A DNA stretch of 64,000 bases from Asterella californica (taxonomy: Eukaryota > Streptophyta > Marchantiopsida > Marchantiales > Aytoniaceae), in the NCBI GenBank assembly GCA_036924285.1, contig JAYKYS010000010.1, positions 11,445,001 through 11,509,000 on the forward strand. Direction: 5' to 3'. The notes beneath the pieces are model-generated. The model ran no database searches, had not been told where the DNA came from, and was given only the letters and a program-made list of their open reading frames with translations. Made by a program: the position numbers and the translations under genes. Positions 11,244-21,779 of this stretch are shown here, piece by piece (within the stretch, counting starts at the first letter, position 1; every line of letters starts with the position of its first letter).

Positions 11244-12034
11244 GCTATCCTCTGCTCCAACTGCTCAATCCGAGCAGCCATACTTGCTTCTGACGTCGTA
11301 GTAGGCGGTGGACCGTCTGATCCTCTCTCCAGTGCTAGTCCTCTACCTCCAGCTCGACCACCACGGTCTCCTTGAGCTCCTCCGCCTCGTCCACGATCAG
11401 TCTTCCCTTGCCGTAGCTCGGGATGGAGATCAAAACAACGGTAACTACTGTGACTAGGTCGCCCGCAATGCTCACATTGTCTAGGTACCGCTTGAGACGT
11501 CCCTGATGTCTCATAATCACCTCTCCTCTGTGAACAGTCCTTCTGCTGATGAGGACCATCACATGTCCAACAAGGACCCGCTTGCTGCTGATCAGAGAAA
11601 GACGGCATGGGCTTCTGTCCACCAGTTCCTCCAACACCTCCTTGGGATCGTGACTGCTCCGCACGATCCATACCACCACCACCACCACCACCACCACGTC
11701 GTTACGTAGTCTGTGATCCTCGAGAAGAGTTGATCGCCCCATGTGGTGTCTCCTTGCTGAACCTAGCAACCACCACCTCTCCTCCACCATGTTGAGCTCA
11801 ATCCGCTTAGCCAAACCAAAGACAACTGCTAACGTCGGAGCAGTGTCTCTAAGGAGAGTGACATCTCTGACTCTCCTACGCAGCTCTCGATCTAGTATCT
11901 CATACCAGAACTGGACTGTCTGTGCTTCCTTCACCCCTTGGATAACCCCATGCGAGTAAACGCCCGCGTAAGCTCTCTCCAGTCTTCCGCTGGAACTCTT
12001 ACAGACTCCTCAACTTGTCGGTCCGCACATCTTG
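11244..12034 (-). pseudogene. element I gag with two zinc knuckles (broken)
   Basis: Part of the gag of element I, stranded between copies 1 and 2. The upstream frame (11,934 downward) contains AQTVQFWYEILDRELRRRV, a capsid-like segment. The other frame (11,671-11,244) has a glycine-rich linker encoded by a (CCA)n/(TGG)n tract at 11,671-11,697, then CWTCDGPHQQKDC (CX2CX3HX4C) and CEHCGRPSHSSYRC (CX2CX4HX4C). Zinc knuckles bind the retroelement RNA. A frameshift in or near the triplet-repeat tract separates capsid and nucleocapsid parts. Confidence 0.85.
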
Positions 12035-15000
12035 TGGTGCTCACAAATTACAGGATTCACAAATTTTTAAATTTTTAAGATTAATAACTTGTTTGTATAA
12101 CTGAAGAAGCGTTGTTACTTAAAATTACTGCTTCCTTAGAGGGAAGATGATCTTATGAGCTTTTTAATAAGAAGTTGACTTCTTCGGAAGACGACCGTCT
12201 TTCGGGAAGCGTCTTCTCAGTTGCGTCTTCGGAAGACGAGAAGACGACGGAAGACACCTATCTTCCGGAAGACAACGACTGCGAAGGTCTAACCATGAGT
12301 TTCCAGGTAAAAGAGTAGGTGTACCTACTAGGTAACACACAGGTGGTAGGTAGGTCGGGAAAGACACCTAGGGTCGAAAAATTTTATCACTTTTCTCGTG
12401 TCTGTATTATTAAACCCCTAATCTACGGGGAAGATGCGCAGAAAGCGCATTAGCGCATTCCAACTTCTCACAGCATAGCGCGTTTGAGAAGATCGATTTC
12501 TGAGAGTGAGCTTCGCGAGAGGAAATCGAGAGAGGAAATCGAGTGAGGAAATCGAGAGAGGAAAGCAAGCGAGGTGAGGACCAGTTGGCAGCTAGGCGAA
12601 GGACGAGACCGAATTGCTGAAGCACGGAAGACAGGGAGCGAAGGCGTTTTTGTGAGCTCCTAGGAAGCTGACATTGGAGAGTAGCTGAGTAGAATCGAAG
12701 GTGGAATTGAGTCGTGGTCAGAAACTGACAGCGGACGCAGCCGTGTGGAGTCGCATTGGAGCTAGGACCAGAGCCAGAAGCGCGCAGAAGGTGGAAGACA
12801 ACTCGGGAAGAAGACAGAAGACTGTAGAGGTTCTTCCCATGTTCTTCTCCCTTCTCACTACTTCTCGCCTCTGTTTCGTGTTCCCAGCGCTTCCCCGGTT
12901 GGTTGCAGGCAGCCTGATCGATTAACTCTACCTCCATTTTTCCTATTGTGACATTGGGTGCGGAAGCGCTGCTCAATTTCAGTCAGACATCTTCCTACTT
13001 CTTCCTAAGTTCAATTCGAGCTTCCCTACACCTCGTCCCCAAATTGACGATCCCAACCATCAATTTCCCTACCCTACTACCCCTCTACTCCCGAAACCTG
13101 GAACAGAAGACACTTCAGAAGATTGGGACATCTTCGGAAGACTGTCTTCGGAAGTCGAATGTAACCAATTCGTATCAAGAGTGGATTTGTGTTGCTTTTG
13201 TGTTAAGAGAGGTTTGGTACGAATCCTGAGTGGTGTGGTGAGTTCTTTTGTTATTTTGAGAAGTTGGAAGTCGGGAACTAGGCCTGTGCCTCCCGATCTT
13301 CCAAGCTTCTCAACTCCACATCTTCCTAGAGAGACTAGAAGACTGAAAGGTTGGCAAAATGAGCGAGAAGACGTGAGGGTCCATTTCGGGTCTCTTCTGT
13401 CCGACCCATAGCAGCCGTTTCTTCTTCTTCCCAAACTTAGAAGAGAGTCGTGAGAAGACTTGCTGGCAGAATCTGGAGAGAATGGTCGAGGGTCATGTCT
13501 TCCCACCGAGCAGCAAGCTTCTTCTGAGTGAGTATGAGAGGTGAGAAGTCAGAAGAACAGAGTGCAATTGTCTTGAGTCTGTTGTGAGGATAGATTGCGG
13601 GTAGGAAGACGAAGACAGGTGAGACCAGTGAAGGGAAGTCTGACTTTGGGAGGTCTTCCGAGAAAGACATTGAATCGGAAACTGTCCCGAGTGTTTTCCC
13701 AGAGGCCACTGTCACTGCAGGAGCCCGCAACCATCTTCCGAACCTGTTATGCACTTTATGTTTCACGAATCTTGTATCTTCTGATAGGAAGTAGGATGTA
13801 ATGCAAAGTGGGTTGTCTTCTTGGTAATCCATGCGAGGCCTTGCTTAGTTAGGATGGGTTAGATATAGCTCGGAAGACGAGAGCTATCTAGGAAGTACTG
13901 TTAGAATCCCGGAAGACGGAGTAGCAATGTTCTGGAAGACTAGTTTCGTCTTTTGAGAAGTAGAAGCTAGACTGTGGGCACTTGGGAAGGACTGAGCCTT
14001 CAGCTCATAGTAGGTGCTTGTGGCTTAGTGCAATAGATCTTCCAGTATGTCGATGCATCCTCGAGGGTTGGTGTTACCAGCAGCGGAGTTGGCAGAGGCC
14101 ACGTCCTTCCTCAAGGAGTTGGGTCTCGATTTCTTCTTATGCGATTGGAACCTCGCAGACCAAGGACTTCTGGAGGAGGTGTGGGCAGCGTTATCACCTC
14201 GCAACCGTGTACCTGCGAAGGCAGGAGTAGCTCGAGGAAGACCATCTTCCTGGACTGAAGATTGGTGGCGCAGGGCTTTCCACAGGCCAGAATCCGAGAA
14301 CCGAGGGTATTGGTTTGAGAAGAGATTTTTCCCAGGATCGTGAGTTCGTGGCATGTGTCTGGGAGCACCACCTGCCTTTTCGTGGAAGACAGGCAGGGGA
14401 GGAACGGTTGGAAGATCGAATCTTACCGGGAGCCCAAGAAGCGAATTCTGACGAAGCTGTTTCTGCATCTCTTTCCCAAGGGGAAAGCGCAGAAGACGAG
14501 GTACTTGGGAGATCAGGACGTGGAGTTCCTGGAATCAGTGTGGGATGACAGAGTGCCCATCTATTGGGGCGCATACGTCCACAACTATGTACAGACGGAG
14601 CTAGCATACTTGGGTACCCCGGCGGGAGGACACTTGACACCTTTCCTCTGCTACTTGTATGTAGCCATGGGGGATCTTAGGGAAGATCAGCTGGCAGAGT
14701 ATGGGCCAACAGGGCAACAGGAGGTGAAGGAAGAGACCTCAGAAGACGATGACCGAGCAGCCGCAACTCCCCCTCCCACTTTGATGCCAAAGCTGAGGCC
14801 CGGCTCTCACCAGAAGACGCTTCTGGTGAGAGAAGACGAGTCTAGTGGGTCGGAAGACGTCACGCCACCGAGGAAGATGGGTCCTAGAAGTGTATCTAGG
14901 AAGCCCACCTCCCTCATTCATTCAGGATTGGAGTCTGACTCGGAAGAAGAACTGCTGAGTACCCGATCGGAGCAGAAGACCGCTTCTGCAACACCTGGGA

Positions 15001-17998
15001 GTCTTCCGAAGACTCCAGAAGACAAGAGAAGAAGGGATACTCCTACTGCGATGCGGGGAAGCGCAGTGAAGAGAACCGCTCTTGGCACGAAGGATCTTCC
15101 ACCCCGGAAGATGAGAAGAGTAGCTTCTTCTCGTGCACAGAAGATGAAGGTCATTGTGGTGGAAGAGGCTTCCTTGCCTCTGGAAGACGAGGTCGACACC
15201 TCAGAGCGAGTGGTGGAGATGAACCTGTCTTCCGCAGGAAGAAGACTGAAAGAGTTCAGCGCCTTCTTCCACAAGGAGACTCAGCCAGCTATGAAGTTGC
15301 TGGAGAAGAGAGCGAAGGCACAGGAGAGGCCCTTGCAACCTGGATTCGGTCTGCGCACCTTGCTGCGACAGGAAGAAGACCAGAAGAAGACGGAGTCGCT
15401 GGAAGCTAGTCTTCGCACCACGGAGAAGCTCGCAGCCAGATACAAGACGGAAGCAACCGCTTCTGCCAAGGAGCTGGTGCAACTTCGGAAGAGCAACCAG
15501 GAGATGCAGGCGCGTGTACAGCAACGCGATCAGGAGGTCCTCCGAGTGCGGGAGAAGATCACCACCCTCGCGGAGGAGATGACCACATGGAAGACGCAGT
15601 GAGAAGCCGCAGAAGCGCGAGTTGCAGTTGAGAAGACGCAGCGGGAAGCAGCGGAGGCTCGTGCACAGGGGATGCTAGCACAGTCGATGGAAGCGCTCCG
15701 AAAGAAGTTTAACTTCACCGCGGGTAGGAAATTACTTACCTTAGCTAGAGGATGGGACAGCGAGTCCAAGGCAATGTTGGTGGAATGCCGGGAGAGCATG
15801 TTCAAGTACTTGGATCGGCAGATAGAGGGAGTGAAGACACTTTATGGTCTTCCCTCGCTTCCGATACCTGCAACTGCATCTTCTCAAGCTCCAGCACCAT
15901 CTACTGGATCCGGAATGGAGAAGGAGGAGTTCGACCTCGCTGTGCACTTGGTAGTGACAGCATTAGAAGCCGAGAAGACACCGGAAGATGCCCCGGAAGA
16001 CAAGATGTCTTCTGGAAGACAAGATGTCTTCTGGAAGACAGGAAGACGAGCCGTCTTCCCAGGTATTCCTGCTGGAGGAAGCGACTTCCCCGGACCCCTA
16101 TGAGGTCGCCATGATCCCTAGTCCCGCACCAGTGCCTCAGAAGATGGAAGAAGCACCGGTCGACTCCGCTTCCCAGAAGACGCTTCTGTCTTCCGAAGCA
16201 GAAGCCGAAGCCGAGGAAGACGCAGCAGCAGCGACAGCAGGGCCAGCAAAAGACGATGAGGAGGAAGCCACCTCAGTGACACCCGAGGTAACTGCAGGGC
16301 TTTCTAGCTTATTAGAAGCCGCGTTAGGAGCTCCGATAGGAGCAGATCAGGTAGAGATTGCCACCGAGCAATCAGAGTAGATAGTAACCAAATTGACTAT
16401 TCCAGATTTAGAAGGACCAAAACATGCTATCTTAAGGGTGGCAGTTTTCAGTGTAAAATTAGTTAGGATACCATGTGGCAGCATAGGTAGCGTAGGAGCA
16501 ACAAGGTGGATGACTAATTAGGAAGGGGAACCGTTTGCATGTGGGGTGACAACCTCCTGTCAGCGCCTCTCTCTCCTTGGTGGTCGTCTCCCCTGGTTCT
16601 CATGGCAGCGACATAAGTAGGATCGAAGAGTAGTAGATAGAGTTCTGTAGCTACTGCACCCACATATCGATTTGATGGTGCAGGCAGACGAGACACATTA
16701 GAGAGAAGACACAGGATAGACAGTTCTTCGCACACTACACCCGTTGTTGGAAACATACGAATAGTCTGGGAATACACAGGAGGGGTCTGCATGCTCGTAC
16801 CAGCAGTGGTTCGGAGATGTAGATAGAGATAGTGGACAGTCTAGGAATAAGGAACGGCATCCTCGTGCAGTCCTGTTGACTAGACTGGTGTGTCGAGGAG
16901 TAGACGCAGGAAGTAGAGGGAGTGAGCTTCCCAATGCCATTGTGACTTCTTCTCGGGGAATGGATTGTGGATTTGAGTGCAGAAGCTTTGTTCATGTCTT
17001 CTGGGTGGTGAGTTTTCTTGAATTCGCTCCCAATTGTGCATGAGAAGTGTTCTTCTTGAGTGGCGGTGAATGTCAACAGTTGTGGAAGTGTAGCTTGACT
17101 CGTTCAGTAGAGCACTTGGGATCTGCATACGAACGGTCTTATGGATAAGGGATCTCATAAGACAGAGTAGTCAGAGCAGCGAAGTGAAGAAGAAAGAGAC
17201 CTTCTTCCCGCAACAGAAGACGACATCCTCGAGTAGAAGACGGTGCAACTGTACACATGTTTGTTGTCTTCCTCCCCAAACTATTACAAGCAGGGATGGC
17301 TTGTTAGTCAGGATCCGGACTAGAAGCCTGTCGGAAACTTAATTTCTTCTTTTCATCTTGTTTTCTCTTGTTTGGATTTTCTCTTTTTCCCCATCTTCTC
17401 TCATCTTCCCCATCTTCTTACCTTCTTCTAGTGAGCTTCCGAGACTTCTATTGAGCTTCCGTGAAGGTGAATGTCGTTGTAGTGCTGCAGGAAGACCATT
17501 TCCGTAGGTAGAAGCCTGGGAAAGCTACAAGGGGCATACACCCTGTGATTGATCTAACCCGTTGTAATGTGAGTGTGAGAGTAAGATGTAACAACCATGC
17601 TAGTCAACTTCTACGAAGCAGGACAATCTTTTGGAGGTGTGAGAAGACGAGCTGAACCCCCAGAAGACGAGAATCGCTTCGGGAAGACGGTACTGAGAAG
17701 ACCGAAAGAAGTGACCTGGAAGCAGGAAGATCGTCTTCCCGAGATTCTCTGTGAATAGTTGTGTGATATTTTAGTTAGTACTTGTTTATTTAGATCCAGA
17801 GTATATTTTGGCGTACCTGGAAGACGCGTGGTTTTGTGAAAAGACGAGATTTCTAGACAAAACCCGTGTGTTTGTATGTTTAAACAGATCTTAGAACTTA
17901 GGGCAGCGTTACTCGCGTAAATCCTCTATGGGAACGATATCTTGTATACTAAATGGGCAAAAGGAGTAATCCTGCGTCACTACATATAGTGAGCACCA
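12035..17998 (+). mobile_element. putative giant 5' LTR of element III (copy 2)
   Basis: Starts TGGTGCTCAC and ends GTGAGCACCA, a perfect 10-bp terminal inversion with TG...CA ends. It is followed after 4 bases by a tRNA-Asp-like primer binding site, exactly as a 5' LTR should be. That makes an LTR of about 5.96 kb containing a long gag-like ORF. The first 4.5 kb are collinear with copy 1 at 6,829-11,243. The last 1.45 kb (16,549-17,998) are unique in the window but equally rich in GAAGAC. An alternative is a normal LTR with an older insertion, but no internal boundary was found. Confidence 0.65.
14047..16380 (+). pseudogene. gag-like coiled-coil ORF in copy 2 (nearly intact)
   Basis: About 770 codons when read through. 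The N-terminal segment (14,047-14,343, LGLDFFLCDWNLADQGLLEE) shifts frame near 14,330 into a 420-codon frame (14,340-15,602). That frame has KKRILTKLFLHLFPKGKAQK, a basic and serine-rich middle, and a heptad-rich coiled coil. The frame ends at a TGA at 15,600 where copy 1 reads CGA, a C-to-T change, and continues past it with REAAEA-type heptads. A duplicated short GAAGAC-rich unit near 16,001-16,040 shifts the frame again before the acidic tail ending EQSE at 16,380. The protein would be structural (gag-like); no catalytic motif was seen. It lies inside the putative LTR, upstream of the primer binding site, which is unusual. Confidence 0.65.
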
Positions 17999-18002
17999 TT
18001 TT

Positions 18003-18020
18003 TGGCACCGCTGCCGGGGA
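18003..18020 (+). promoter_or_regulatory. primer binding site of element III (tRNA-Asp-like)
   Basis: TGGCACCGCTGCCGGGGA, four bases after the LTR end, resembles the tRNA-Asp complement used by Athila- and Tat-type plant Ty3 elements (TGGCGCCGTTGCCGGGGA). Confidence 0.8.
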
Positions 18021-18039
18021 TTTCAACTTAGTAACTTCT

Positions 18040-18043
18040 GTTC
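18040..18043. repeat. target site duplication of element II (left copy)
   Basis: GTTC immediately before the 5' LTR, matched by GTTC at 26,812-26,815 immediately after the 3' LTR. Four bases fits the 4-5 bp duplications of Ty3 integrases. Confidence 0.8.
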
Positions 18044-18956
18044 TGTAACGACCTATGTTACACATAGGAAGTTTGTCTATTAGTAAGGTGTTTAGTTATA
18101 ACTAAGTGTTGAGAATGTTTATTGGCTGCCAAAGTACTTTAAGGATGTATCAAGTTAGTCATGACTAGCTAAAAGTTAGTTATGGTTAAACTTAGCTGTA
18201 CTTTTGGCAGAATTCAGATATTTGCTAAAGAATGAGCACTACTATCTTGTCATCTTGTCTAAAAGGTAGAAAGGAGGTGGAAAGTATCCCTTATCTCCTT
18301 TTTGACTTGATATTAGTGGTTGGATTAAAGTTGTGGACTTTGTGGGCATTAAAAACAAGAAGAGATTCCACATGTTTCCTTTTTAGTGGGTCCTAGTGTA
18401 GAGGGGGGTGGAAATTTGAGATTCCTTGAGAATATTCCAGAATCCTTCTAGAAGTTGTTGACTTTGAAGGAATAAGCCCATGTGAAAAGGTAAAAAGCTC
18501 ATGTGATCAATGCTTTTACCTTAAGTAATATCTTAGTAAAACCCGGTAAAAGTAGTTACGGCTGAGTTACCGGGGGTACCAAAGTAAAAACCTTGAATGT
18601 ATAAATAGAGGAGTAGAGAAGAGCTCCTCATCCTTGTTTTCACATTGTCGTAATGACAACTTGAGTAATATAGAGAGTGTGGGATATTTTTAGCATGTGA
18701 GAACTTGAGAGACGTCGTTAGAATGGAGGATTTTAGTTGATGTGTTTAAGGAGATTTTTAGTTGATAAGTTTGTGGGTGTATGAATGAGTGAACTTAGCA
18801 TTTTCCCTTCAAGTTCATGGTGTGCTTCCATCAAAGCCATCAGAGGTGACCCCTGAGTGAGAGACAGGCCCGACATGTTGCAGATTCGTGGATGACGATC
18901 GTGGAGGTTGAGAGATCGGGGGGGTAGTTGATCGATAGGACCGCGGAGGGTTTACA
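18044..18956 (+). repeat. element II 5' LTR
   Basis: 913 bp, TGTAACGACC...GGGTTTACA. It includes a clear TATA box (TATAAATA at 18,600-18,607) and a G7 run at 18,918-18,924. The 3' copy is 921 bp. Confidence 0.97.
18600..18607 (+). promoter_or_regulatory. TATA box of element II promoter
   Basis: TATAAATA followed by a purine-rich stretch inside the 5' LTR. The start of the genomic RNA is expected about 30 bp downstream. The same box is at 26,448-26,455 in the 3' LTR, where it could drive read-out transcription into the element III remnant. Confidence 0.75.
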
Positions 18957-18960
18957 TTTT

Positions 18961-18979
18961 TGGTTCCGTTGCCGGGACC
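18961..18979 (+). promoter_or_regulatory. primer binding site of element II (tRNA-Asp-like)
   Basis: TGGTTCCGTTGCCGGGACC, four bases after the 5' LTR end, is complementary in pattern to the 3' end of a tRNA-Asp-like primer with some changes from the Athila-type site. Confidence 0.75.
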
Positions 18980-19261
18980 TCACTTGAAGGGATTGTTGAA
19001 CGATGTTTAGAGTTCAGTTCTATATTCGACAAAAGGAGATTATGAGAGAGCACATGGAGAGAACGTTGGGAGGAGAGAGAGCTAACGCGATGTTAGCAAC
19101 GTTAGAACCTTTCGTGTATCCCGTAGTGATATATGACGCGTTCGAAGTCATTCTTTACATCTTGTTCACTTAGAAAGGGTTTGAGGAGAGTTGAAAGAGG
19201 GTGCAACAAGAGTTGTAGAGAAAGGAGGAGAGAAAAGTTATTAGAGGAGATAAATTTGTGA

Positions 19262-19790
19262 GTTTAGAAATTCTGCTCTCTGGAAAATTTGTACAGTCGC
19301 TGTCAACTTTTCTGTGAATTTTATTTTCCTGTGAAACTTTCCAGTGTTTTAGATTGGCTGATAACCTATCTAAGACAAAAGAAATCATAGGAAAAAGTGG
19401 TCTAGAGAGGGAGCAATGAATTTTCAAAGTTGAGGGGGTCTATTCGTGAGAATTGAGGAATTCTGTTATCTGGAAAAAGATTACAGTCATTGTCATATTT
19501 TCTGTGAATTTTATTTTCTTGAGAAACTTTCCAGTGTTTTAGAGTGGCTGATAAGCTATCCAAGACAAAAGAAATCATGAGAAGATGAGGTCTGAAGAGA
19601 GAGAAAGAATTTTTCAAAGTGGAGGGGGTTGACAACCATGAGGGAAGTGAAAATATACAAATTTCAGTTCTCTGAAAATTTGTACAGTCATCACCATCTC
19701 TTCTGATTAGGGAAGTTTCTGTTGAAACTTCATGATTTAGTAGCTTGGAGGGTGAGCTACTGGAGACCACAAAAATCTTGGAGAGATCTC
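19262..19790 (+). repeat. threefold leader repeat of element II
   Basis: Three direct units of roughly 130-200 bp (about 19,262-19,455, 19,456-19,660 and 19,661-19,790). Each contains an opening TCTCTGGAAAATTTGTACAG-like segment, then GAAACTTTCCAGTGTTTTAG or a diverged form, and AGACAAAAGAAATCAT. The third is shorter and more diverged. They lie in the untranslated leader, where packaging or dimerisation signals are expected. Confidence 0.75.
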
Positions 19791-19844
19791 TTACCAACTA
19801 AGAGATATACGTTTCGACATACAAGGAGGTCTTGAAGATACTTC

Positions 19845-20162
19845 ATGGGGAATCCAGTTCGAGTGCCGAAGTTGAAGAAGAGACGTTTGGGAGTTATAAC
19901 GGAGACGAAAAAGCCAAAGTTAAGTATAGAGGCGTTGCGATCAAGCTTCTATTGCAATTGGGGTGATATTTTTGCTTTATATCAAGAAGCTTCTGCGAGC
20001 ATCGGCGCAGATGTGAAGAAGGTTGAGTTCAAAGTATCATTCACTGTGGAGGCCACGAATGCTCCTGGCGAAGTAGAGTGTGATCCTTACAAAAGTGACT
20101 TTAAGATGTCTGCTAGGATTAGTACAGACGATGGTCATGAGGATATTATCATGGACTCTTAA
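19845..20162 (+). CDS. element II accessory ORF a (unknown)
   Basis: 105 codons beginning ATGGGGAATCC, upstream of gag. The N-terminus is basic (VPKLKKRRLG), with a middle part of about 60 residues (FKVSFTVEATNAPGEV) and an acidic C-terminus (DDGHEDIIMDS). No family was recognised. Plant Ty3 elements of the Tat/Ogre group can carry an extra ORF before gag, but usually longer. It may be a small RNA-binding or silencing-related factor; that is a guess. Other copies are needed to tell coding from chance. Confidence 0.45.
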   Translation: MGNPVRVPKLKKRRLGVITETKKPKLSIEALRSSFYCNWGDIFALYQEASASIGADVKKVEFKVSFTVEATNAPGEVECDPYKSDFKMSARISTDDGHEDIIMDS

Positions 20163-20285
20163 TTTTAGATTGGATTTTATTTCGTGTATAGCATGTAGAA
20201 TACACGATTTTCAATATAAAGCTCGAAAGAGTTAAGAAAGTGATGTAGAGTTATTTTCCTCAACGATATTTTGTCCACTTAATGA

Positions 20286-20777
20286 TTGAGAAGACGCAAC
20301 ATGAGTGGAAGTTCAAAAGATTGGAAAGTTAGACTTAGAAACCTTCCTCAAGGTTTAGATGTCGTAGTAAGTGTCGGAGAGAGCTCGAAAGAGGTTATCG
20401 TTGAGTTTGAGAACCCTAGTACAAAACCTCAAGTAGAATCTCTGAAGAGAAGAGTAGAAACCGACTTGTGGTGTTATTTCTGTAGAGGGTTGGGACATAA
20501 AGTAGTGAATTGTCCAACTAGAATCAGAACCGAGAGAGCTAAAGGGAAGCGGGAGTTTACGGATTTAAGTCTTCGAGTGGTTCCATCGTCACCAGCGCCA
20601 GTTCATCTTCTAGGAGAAGATCCTTGTCCAAGTTGTGGAGTGGGTGATCTATCAAGAGGACACAAGTGCGTCGATGTGGCTGCCCTACTTACGTCAGTAG
20701 TCGAGAAGTTGGACGAGACTCAAAGAGCTGAGACGGAGAAGTTGTCGACTTCAAAGGAGGACTCGGCTGAGTTGTGA
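20286..20777 (+). CDS. element II accessory ORF b with zinc knuckle
   Basis: 163 codons (first frame position 20,286; an ATG occurs at about residue 5). An N-terminal segment, WKVRLRNLPQGLDVVVSVGE, resembles a small beta-rich domain. Then comes CYFCRGLGHKVVNC, a perfect CX2CX4HX4C zinc knuckle, and a second cysteine pair (CPSCGVGDLSRGHKC). The normal gag of this element has its own zinc knuckle at about 21,892-21,940, so this one is additional. It lies between the leader and gag, with stops separating it from both. It could be a duplicated nucleocapsid or an accessory RNA-binding protein. The knuckle is seen; the role is inferred. Confidence 0.6.
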   Translation: MRRRNMSGSSKDWKVRLRNLPQGLDVVVSVGESSKEVIVEFENPSTKPQVESLKRRVETDLWCYFCRGLGHKVVNCPTRIRTERAKGKREFTDLSLRVVPSSPAPVHLLGEDPCPSCGVGDLSRGHKCVDVAALLTSVVEKLDETQRAETEKLSTSKEDSAEL

Positions 20778-20990
20778 TGGAGATCGTCATTCGGATGGTG
20801 GAGAAGACGGTGATGTGACTCAGACTCATGATTACCTTGGGAGAAGAGATGGCACAAGAGGTGTTGTTACAACCATTTCCTTTCATTTTACCTATGGTAG
20901 ATTATTCGCGAATGGAATTGGTGATGTTCGTACTCTTTTAGCGAGTAGTTATTGCACAAAAATTAGAAGGGTAGAAAGAATAGTTACAAG

Positions 20991-21779
20991 ATGGGGAAGT
21001 TACCAGTGTTTCATGGGAAGGACAATGAAGATGTAGAACCATTTGTACGAGATTTCAAAAGGAGTTGCATCGGAAACAACGTGAGAAGGAAGGAAGAATG
21101 GGTGTTGTTACTGCCGGAGTTTTTAGAAGATTTTGCTCTTACGTGGTATGAAGACCGAGTGAAGAGTCAGACACCTGGTGCAGTTGAGGACACATGGGAG
21201 ACGTTGAGTAATGCACTCATCGAAGAATTTCTTCCAGAAGAGAGTTATGAGAAGCTCATGGTGGAGCTTACTCATTTGAAGCAACGAGACGACGAGAAAG
21301 TTCGGCAATATGCCGAAAGGGTGGATAAGTTGGAGCAACGGTTTCGGACGGTCCTACGGAAGAGTGGAGACAATGTGGAGCTAACGATGGCGGGGATTGG
21401 AGCAGTGTTGACCAAGAACTTGGTGGGAGGGTTGAGGCCTTCAATTCGAACCCAAGTGAGGTACGAGAAGCCAACAACCAAAGCGGAGGCCATCAAGATT
21501 GTGACAAACATGGAAGAGAGTTTGGATGAAGGAGATATCATCCAACCTCATCATGCTGCTCTGGTGTCGACTCCGACTCCTGGTGTAGCCACAATGATCG
21601 CACCTGCACCATCACAATTGGTGATTGCTTCAACGTCAGCTCCTACTCCAACGGTGGTGCCAAGACCGTTTGTCCCAACAACGATGTCTACTGCCACCTC
21701 TGATTTTCATGCCGAGCTAAAGAGCATCACCGATACTCTTGCGGATCTCAAGATAAACGTGGTGCAGTTACGAGAATAG
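20991..21779 (+). CDS. element II gag (capsid)
   Basis: 262 codons of Ty3/gypsy gag, the structural protein of the virus-like particle. A typical retrotransposon gag core is visible: LPVFHGKDNEDVEPFVRDF at the start, FALTWYEDRV, LIEEFLPEESYEKL and QYAERVDKLEQRF. A Pro/Thr-rich linker follows, and the frame ends REX at a TAG (21,777-21,779). The frame continues without another stop through a glycine-rich segment and the zinc knuckle CWTCGGSHFQRNC into the pol frame. So gag and pol are in one frame, divided by a single UAG. This may be a nonsense mutation or a readthrough stop. Confidence 0.92.
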   Translation: MGKLPVFHGKDNEDVEPFVRDFKRSCIGNNVRRKEEWVLLLPEFLEDFALTWYEDRVKSQTPGAVEDTWETLSNALIEEFLPEESYEKLMVELTHLKQRDDEKVRQYAERVDKLEQRFRTVLRKSGDNVELTMAGIGAVLTKNLVGGLRPSIRTQVRYEKPTTKAEAIKIVTNMEESLDEGDIIQPHHAALVSTPTPGVATMIAPAPSQLVIASTSAPTPTVVPRPFVPTTMSTATSDFHAELKSITDTLADLKINVVQLRE

